The notes below the pieces were generated by a model. The model searched no databases. It was not told the DNA's origin and worked only from the letters and a program-made list of their open reading frames with translations. A program made the translations under genes and the position numbers. From contig JAKDLC010000033.1 in the NCBI GenBank assembly GCA_030453055.1, positions 1 to 12,034 of the forward strand: 12,034 nucleotides of DNA, written 5' to 3'. This stretch comes from Nitrosospira sp. (GTDB taxonomy: Bacteria; Pseudomonadota; Gammaproteobacteria; Burkholderiales; Nitrosomonadaceae). Positions 8,301 to 12,034 of the stretch are shown here, one piece after another. Each line of letters starts with the position of its first letter. The stretch's first letter is position 1.

Positions 8301-9351
8301 TGGAAACCGAGAAGCCGCTAAGCCCTGCCCTGGGCTTGGCCCCGCGGCCGGTAGCACCTTCATCGCGGATTTCTCCACCCACACCGGTGGCAGCGCCCGG
8401 ATAAGGCGAAATCGCGGTGGGATGATTGTGGGTTTCCACTTTCATCAGGATGTGTGTTTGCTCCTCCGCGTAACCGTAAGCGTTGTCCTTGCCGGGGTAG
8501 AAGCGGGCGATCTTCGCGCCTTCGATAATGGAAGAATTATCCGCATACGCCACCACGGTGCCCTGCGGATGCCGTTGGTGGGTATTGCGTATCATCGAGA
8601 ATAACGATTTCGTTTTGGCCTTTCCGTCTATCACCCAATCCGCGTTGAAAATCTTGTGGCGGCAATGCTCCGAATTCGCCTGCGCAAACATCATCAATTC
8701 CACATCGGTGGGATTGCGCCCAATCCGCATGAAACAGGCGGCAAAATATTCAATTTCATCCGGCGACAGCGCGAGTCCCATTTCGTCGTTGGCGTTTTGC
8801 AATGCATCGCTGCCCCCCGCCAGCACATCCACCGTGTCGAGCGGCGCGGGTTTAAAATGCCTGAACAATTTTTCCGCATCGTCGAATGAGCCAACTACCG
8901 CCTCGGTCATGCGATCGTGTATCAGCGCAAGCAGCGCACGCCTGCCGCCAGCCGGGAATTCGGCGGAAAACCCGCCTCCCGTCTGAATATAAAACGCCAC
9001 GCCGCGCTCCAGCCGCTTCACCGCTCCCAGTCCGCAGTGGAGAGCAATGTCGGTGGCCTTGGATGACCAGGGAGAGATCGTACCGGGGCGAGGCAGCACC
9101 AACAGCAATTCGCCTCTGGTCCGTTCGGCCTGCTGACCGGCAGCCTCCCTCGGAAGAATTTCCCCCGCGTTGCTCTTGAGTAGATTTTCGAGAATAGCGA
9201 CTTCGTTTTGCTCCAGATCGCGTTCAAGGGCGCAAAAATACCAATATTCCGCGTAAATGTGGGAAACTTGCGGAGCGGCGATTTTAAGCGCGCTCGCCAA
9301 TTTTTCCAGACGGAATGGGGAAAGCGCGCCGCCGCCACGAAGTCGAAGCAT
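5305..9351 (-). CDS. purL: Phosphoribosylformylglycinamidine synthase (large, single-chain FGAM synthase)
   Basis: This enzyme converts FGAR, glutamine and ATP to FGAM, the fourth step of purine synthesis. At 1348 residues it is the long proteobacterial form that includes its own glutaminase. The N-terminal part has [17 protein letters not shown] (87-103). The synthase core has [12 protein letters not shown] (222-233), [16 protein letters not shown] (305-320) and [13 protein letters not shown] (325-337). The class I glutaminase domain starts near 1096, with nucleophile C1191 in GVCNGCQ and H1314/E1316 in MPHPER. An extra segment of about 23 residues lies near 946-975, before [10 protein letters not shown], compared with E. 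coli. I recall similar insertions in other betaproteobacteria. The ATG at 9351 is chosen because family similarity begins at [18 protein letters not shown] 17 codons earlier would leave only 20 bases to the divergent gene. Neither start has a strong ribosome-binding site. Probably first gene of a purL-chaN-M1 transcript. Confidence 0.98.
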   Translation of the reverse strand: MLRLRGGGALSPFRLEKLASALKIAAPQVSHIYAEYWYFCALERDLEQNEVAILENLLKSNAGEILPREAAGQQAERTRGELLLVLPRPGTISPWSSKATDIALHCGLGAVKRLERGVAFYIQTGGGFSAEFPAGGRRALLALIHDRMTEAVVGSFDDAEKLFRHFKPAPLDTVDVLAGGSDALQNANDEMGLALSPDEIEYFAACFMRIGRNPTDVELMMFAQANSEHCRHKIFNADWVIDGKAKTKSLFSMIRNTHQRHPQGTVVAYADNSSIIEGAKIARFYPGKDNAYGYAEEQTHILMKVETHNHPTAISPYPGAATGVGGEIRDEGATGRGAKPRAGLSGFSVSNLTIPGFIQPWEVHRQSGKANFYGKPSRIASALQIMLEGPIGGAAFNNEFGRPNLAGYFRTFEERVDGKMRGYHKPIMLAGGIGHIAARHAFKEAFPAGALLIQLGGPGMLIGLGGGAASSMDTGMNAENLDFDSVQRGNAEMERRAQEVIDYCWQMERRGAPNPILSIHDVGAGGLSNALPELLHGSGRGGHVDLRDISSEEPGMSPMQIWSNEAQERYVLAIMPESMESFQAICERERCPFAVVGTAMAQQRLTVTDPLFANQPVDMDLSVLLGKPPKMTRDVAHIEKMRMPFDTAGLNLQEAAYRVLRLPAVADKTFLISIGDRTVGGMTARDQMVGPWQVPVADVAVTLMGYRTYLGEAFAVGERTPVALVDPAASARMAVGEAITNIAAARIEHIGEIKLSANWMAAAGHPGEDAALFDAVYAVGMELCPELGISIPVGKDSMSMKTVWRSESDHDAGVGAGVEKEVTAPLSLIVSAFARVADARRTLTPQLRADCGETELILIDLGAGRNRLGGSALAQVYKQVGDAAPDMERPDGAKKLAGFFAAIQRLNHENRIIAYHDRSDGGLFAALCEMAFAGRVGLTVNLDQLCFDALANDVDGCELRPEALGGRFLERILSVLFNEELGAVIQIKAEHHREVVAVLSDEGLRDVSFVIGGLNDKDEIRFLRNNKPVFAEKRVDLHRAWSETTYEMQKLRDNPECAQREYDRLLDVSDPGLHAQLSFDVDDDIAAPYIHTGIRPRIAVLREQGVNGHVEMAAAFDRAGFAVTDVHMSDIVAGRVSLSDYQGFAACGGFSYGDVLGAGAGWAKCILFNHRARDEFEAFFRRTDTFALGVCNGCQMMSNLHEIIPGAEQWPHFVRNKSEQFEARFVMVEVQASPSLFFSGMAGSRMPVVVAHGEGCAEFSGKNEVSTISPLVMLRFVDNRGELTEVYPLNPSGSPGGIAGVTTPDGRFSILMPHPERGFRAVQHSWHPDWRDDAPWMRMFRNARKWVG

Positions 9352-9422
9352 CCGGTGAAATGAGCCGATGAGTTGAAAACGCAATTTTACACGAGAAGAC
9401 AAGCCGCCCGCAGTTCACGAGC
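9352..9422. promoter_or_regulatory. Divergent intergenic region between purL and the NAD(P)HX repair gene
   Basis: The two start codons face away from each other across 71 bases, so promoters for both genes should lie here or overlap the coding ends. A TAAAAT is present on the minus strand at 9384..9389, but no acceptable -35 sits at the right distance. No riboswitch-like structure fits in so short a leader. The promoter inference comes from gene orientation; the individual elements are not convincing. Confidence 0.5.
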
Positions 9423-10976
9423 ATGAACAAACTAAAGCATACCAACCCCACCGCCATTTATTCCACCGCCGACATCCGGGAAATCGAGCAGCGCGCGGCT
9501 GCATTGCCCAATCCGCCTGCCTTGATGGAAAAAGCCGGTTTGGCCGCCGCCGAAGTTGCGCGCGACAAACTGCTGATCCACGATAGAACCAAAGTGCTGG
9601 TGCTGGCGGGTCCCGGCAACAACGGCGGCGATGCTTTCGCCGTCGCGCGCCATCTGCGCGAGTGGTGGTTCAACGTCACACTGGTGTTTACCGGTGAGCG
9701 GACAAGCCTGTCCGATGATGCGAAGCGAATGCTGGACGCCTGGCTCGCCGCAGGCGGCGAGATACTTGCCGACATCCCGAAAAATGAAATGTGGCATGCC
9801 GTGATAGATGGGCTGTTCGGCATTGGCTTCGATCTTCGGCAAGACCGGGACCTGAAGGATAACTATCTTGCACTGGTCAACGCAGTCAACCGCATGAATC
9901 TGCCCGTGCTCGCGCTCGATATTCCCAGCGGTCTGGGCAGCGACACCGGCCAGGTGCGCGGCGCGGCGATCCGGGCCGCCATGACGGTCACGTTCATCGG
10001 CCTCAAGCCCGGCCTCCTCACGCATCACGGTCCGGAATATTGCGGGGAGATTTTGCTGCGCGATCTCGATCTTGACGTGGGATCGCTCAAAGAACCGATG
10101 TCATGGGTGATGGATCAGGCTTACGCACAAAAATGGCTCCCGCCGCCCCGCTCAGCCAGCAGTCACAAAGGCATGTTCGGCAGCATCGGCATAATCGGCG
10201 GATCAACCGGAATGGTAGGCGCGGCGCTTCTGGCGGGCACGGCAACGCTGAAACTGGGTGCGGGCCGCGTCTATCTCGGTTTGATTGCGGACAATGCGCC
10301 CGGCGTGGATCCTGCGCAGCCGGAATTGATGCTGCGCCCCATCCACGAACTGCTCAAGCTCGATCATTTGGACTGCCTGGTTGTCGGACCGGGATTGGGG
10401 ATGTCGACCGACGCTCATTTCTATCTGAATTACGCGCTGGAATCAAACCTGCCGCTGGTGCTGGATGCCGACGCATTGAACCTCATCTCCCTGCATTCCG
10501 GAGCCGCCGGCCTGCTACGGGAGCGGTTGCATGCGCGCAGCGCCCCTTCCATTCTCACGCCTCACGCCGCCGAAGCCGCGCGGCTGCTGAATACCGATAC
10601 CCCAACGATTCAGAATGACCGCATGGCCGCCGCCGCGAATCTGACGGAGAATTTCAACTGTTATGCGGTGTTGAAAGGTGCGGGAAGCATCTGCGCGGCA
10701 CCCGGCGGCAAACGCTACATCAACACGAGCGGAAACCCCGGTTTGAGCAGCGCGGGTACGGGCGATATATTGTCCGGCATCATCGGCGCCTTGCTTGCAC
10801 AAGGATTACATGCGGAAAATGCACTGCTACTGGCGGTTTACCTGCACGGCGCCGCGGCGGATGCGCTGCGGAATCAGCACGGCGGCCCGCTGGGAATGAC
10901 CGCATCGGAAATTCCGGATGCGGCGCGCAGCCTGTTGAACCAGTGGATTTACAACCCGGCTATCCAGATCACATGA
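9423..10976 (+). CDS. nnr: Bifunctional NAD(P)H-hydrate epimerase / ADP-dependent NAD(P)H-hydrate dehydratase
   Basis: The 517-residue protein repairs hydrated NADH and NADPH (NAD(P)HX). The N-terminal YjeF_N domain (about 13-220) interconverts the R and S forms, and the C-terminal ribokinase-like domain (about 240-510) dehydrates the S form using ADP. Epimerase signatures are GPGNNGGDAFAVARHL (63-78) and LDIPSGLGSDTG (165-176). Dehydratase signatures are HKGMFGSIGIIGG (248-260), VVGPGLG (320-326), LDADALN (347-353), LTPHAAEAARLL (378-389) and NPGLSSAGTGDILSG (438-452), with likely catalytic D448. Both halves look intact and the length is normal for the fused enzyme (E. coli NnrD/YjeF type). 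The start is ATG at 9423; only a weak GAG precedes it, and no better start is seen before the conserved STADIREIE. It appears monocistronic: divergent from purL and convergent with the acyltransferase gene. The stop codon overlaps the edge of a REP-like palindrome. Confidence 0.96.
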   Translation: MNKLKHTNPTAIYSTADIREIEQRAAALPNPPALMEKAGLAAAEVARDKLLIHDRTKVLVLAGPGNNGGDAFAVARHLREWWFNVTLVFTGERTSLSDDAKRMLDAWLAAGGEILADIPKNEMWHAVIDGLFGIGFDLRQDRDLKDNYLALVNAVNRMNLPVLALDIPSGLGSDTGQVRGAAIRAAMTVTFIGLKPGLLTHHGPEYCGEILLRDLDLDVGSLKEPMSWVMDQAYAQKWLPPPRSASSHKGMFGSIGIIGGSTGMVGAALLAGTATLKLGAGRVYLGLIADNAPGVDPAQPELMLRPIHELLKLDHLDCLVVGPGLGMSTDAHFYLNYALESNLPLVLDADALNLISLHSGAAGLLRERLHARSAPSILTPHAAEAARLLNTDTPTIQNDRMAAAANLTENFNCYAVLKGAGSICAAPGGKRYINTSGNPGLSSAGTGDILSGIIGALLAQGLHAENALLLAVYLHGAAADALRNQHGGPLGMTASEIPDAARSLLNQWIYNPAIQIT

Positions 10977-11005
10977 TGGGTTGCGTTTCACTCCACCCAT
11001 CCTAC
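10975..11005. repeat. REP-like palindromic intergenic element
   Basis: GATGGGT at 10975-10981 and ACCCATC at 10995-11001 form a perfect seven-base inverted repeat around a 13-base loop. On the minus strand it reads GTAGGATGGGT, then GGAGTGAAACGCA, then ACCCATC. From memory, this resembles a dispersed palindrome in many proteobacteria (GTAGGATGGGT...GAGCGAAGCG...ACCCATC), thought to be REP-type elements mobilised by RAYT transposases. The left arm begins inside the stop codon of the NAD(P)HX repair gene. No second copy was noticed in the window, so its repeated nature depends on the recalled consensus. Confidence 0.6.
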
Positions 11006-11029
11006 AAAAACTGGCGCGAGCTTTTGTAG
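11002..11029. terminator. Hairpin between convergent genes, possible bidirectional terminator
   Basis: CTACAAAA (11002-11009) pairs perfectly with TTTTGTAG (11022-11029). After one mismatch, CT pairs with AG, closing a GGCGCG loop. It lies between the ends of two convergent genes, where a terminator for both strands is expected. The stem is AT-rich at its outer part and no T-run follows it on either strand, so it is not a textbook intrinsic terminator. It directly abuts the REP-like palindrome and may be part of one larger repeat. Confidence 0.4.
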
Positions 11030-11056
11030 ACGCAGCACCCTGAGTATCCCGCTCTT

Positions 11057-12034
11057 TCAGTGCTCCGGCGCGAGGTCGGGTTCCCCGCAAAGGCGTAAGA
11101 GTTCTGTGCGAGCTGCATCTCGCAGATGAACGGCGGCAGCCCAGTCCTTTCCATCCGGCACGATCGGCTTGCTGATCGTGATCGTAATGACTCCGCGCCG
11201 TGGAAACCAGTGGTCGGCGCGAAGGATGGAGCGAGCGCCGCGAATGCTTACCGGCACTACCGGTACGCCCGCCTCGGCCGCCACCACAAATGCACCCATG
11301 CGAAACGGCAACAGGCCGGGCATGCGTTTGAACGTGCCTTCCGGAAAAAATATCGGGCAGCGGCCCGACTGCAGGGAGTGCGCCACCTGCTTCAATTCCT
11401 CCACACCGCGTTCCGGATCGAAGCGCTCGATGAACGCCGACCCGATATGCCGCAGGTACACGCGCGAAACCATATTATCCAGCAGCTCCCGCTTGGCCAC
11501 AAAACTGAAATGCCCCGTAGCACAGGATCCGCCCGGCAAGGCCGCGACGAGCAAGATTCCATCGAGATAGCTGGCATGGTTCGCCACCAGCACGCAAGGC
11601 GTCTTGCAGGGCAGATTTTCCAATCCGTGAACCGCCAATGGCGTTCCCGACAAACGTGCAAGCAGGCGTGCGCTCCCGCGGCTCACCGCCCAACCCCAGG
11701 CGGGGCGGGGCAGCAGCGCGGTCGCCAGCCACGTCACCGGCGCCAGCAGGCAGCACAGCGCCCATACATAAGCGGCGTAGAGAATGTCGGACGCCACCCT
11801 GCCGCCGCGGCGCAATTGAGGCAGCACACCGGCGCCCGCCAGCCGGATCACCTGCCACCACACCGGGCGCGGCGGAGCCGCCCCTTTTTCATACAGCTCA
11901 CGGCAGGCCGCCCGGCGAATCTTGCCGCTTGACGTTTTGAGCACGCTATGAACGGGCGCCAGCACGATGTCGTCTGCCGGCGTTCCCAGCATATCCAGAG
12001 TCAGGGCATTGATCCGGCTGCGCAATTCCTCACT
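11057..12034 (-). CDS. Acyl-adenylating enzyme (FAAL-like) fused to PlsC acyltransferase, C-terminal part
   Basis: The frame is open through the right edge, so only the last 325 residues are present. Residues 1-50 of the fragment are the end of an AMP-binding acyl-CoA/acyl-ACP synthetase or fatty acyl-AMP ligase domain. VLKTSSGKIRRAACREL carries the conserved A10 lysine (K38), and its TSSGKIxR form resembles FAALs. One or two hydrophobic membrane segments follow at about 82-110. A PlsC (1-acylglycerol-phosphate acyltransferase) domain spans about 130-300, with NHASYLD (152-158), FFPEGTFKR (229-237) and VPVVPVSIRG (257-266) as catalytic and substrate blocks. The protein probably activates a fatty acid and transfers it to a lysophospholipid or similar acceptor at the inner membrane. 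E. coli Aas has the same two activities in the opposite order (PlsC first). A carrier domain between the two is absent: only a short Pro/Trp linker separates them. The upstream part and start are unseen. Confidence 0.9.
   Translation of the reverse strand, partial: SEELRSRINALTLDMLGTPADDIVLAPVHSVLKTSSGKIRRAACRELYEKGAAPPRPVWWQVIRLAGAGVLPQLRRGGRVASDILYAAYVWALCCLLAPVTWLATALLPRPAWGWAVSRGSARLLARLSGTPLAVHGLENLPCKTPCVLVANHASYLDGILLVAALPGGSCATGHFSFVAKRELLDNMVSRVYLRHIGSAFIERFDPERGVEELKQVAHSLQSGRCPIFFPEGTFKRMPGLLPFRMGAFVVAAEAGVPVVPVSIRGARSILRADHWFPRRGVITITISKPIVPDGKDWAAAVHLRDAARTELLRLCGEPDLAPEH

Noticed and set aside
9370..9395. PurR-like operator upstream of purL (AAAATTGCGTTTT)
   Set aside because: Only the outer AAAA/TTTT pairs are symmetric, and the core does not match the E. 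coli PurR consensus ACGCAAACGTTTGCGT well enough.
9352..9402. Longer purL starting at a TTG 17 codons upstream
   Set aside because: No ribosome-binding site, no family similarity in the extra residues, and it would nearly fill the divergent promoter gap.

Overview
The window looks like conserved chromosomal backbone of a moderately GC-rich proteobacterium. It is most likely a betaproteobacterium, and a Nitrosomonadaceae-type ammonia oxidiser such as Nitrosospira would fit. That placement is inferred from protein similarity recalled from memory and from the ndk-rlmN-rodZ gene order; no search was run. I see no phage, integrase, transposase, CRISPR array, tRNA or rRNA. Genes are tightly packed: no gap exceeds about 175 bases.

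Layout from left to right. Positions 1-1757 hold a minus-strand housekeeping group read right to left: ndk (nucleoside diphosphate kinase), rlmN (radical SAM RNA methyltransferase), and the first 33 codons of a probable rodZ cut by the window edge. Positions 1931-9351 hold a second minus-strand run: purL (FGAM synthase), then a secreted ChaN-family protein with a C-terminal PDZ domain, then a secreted M1-type zinc metallopeptidase. The last two overlap by four bases (GTGA). The ChaN gene starts 36 bases after purL at a TTG codon behind a perfect AAGGAG. Positions 9423-10976 hold a plus-strand gene for the bifunctional NAD(P)HX epimerase/dehydratase, divergent from purL across a 71-base gap. 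Positions 11057-12034 hold the C-terminal part of a minus-strand fusion of an acyl-adenylating (FAAL-like) domain with a PlsC acyltransferase. The 80-base gap between these last two convergent genes holds a REP-like palindrome and a second hairpin.

How the genes relate: purL, ndk, rlmN and the NAD(P)HX repair gene are independent housekeeping functions (purine synthesis, NTP pools, RNA modification, cofactor repair). The part with least known biology is the ChaN-PDZ/M1 pair. Both proteins carry export signals, they are translationally coupled, and the M1 protein departs from the classical aminopeptidase motifs. They may work together outside the cytoplasm in haem/iron handling or protein processing, but this is inference.
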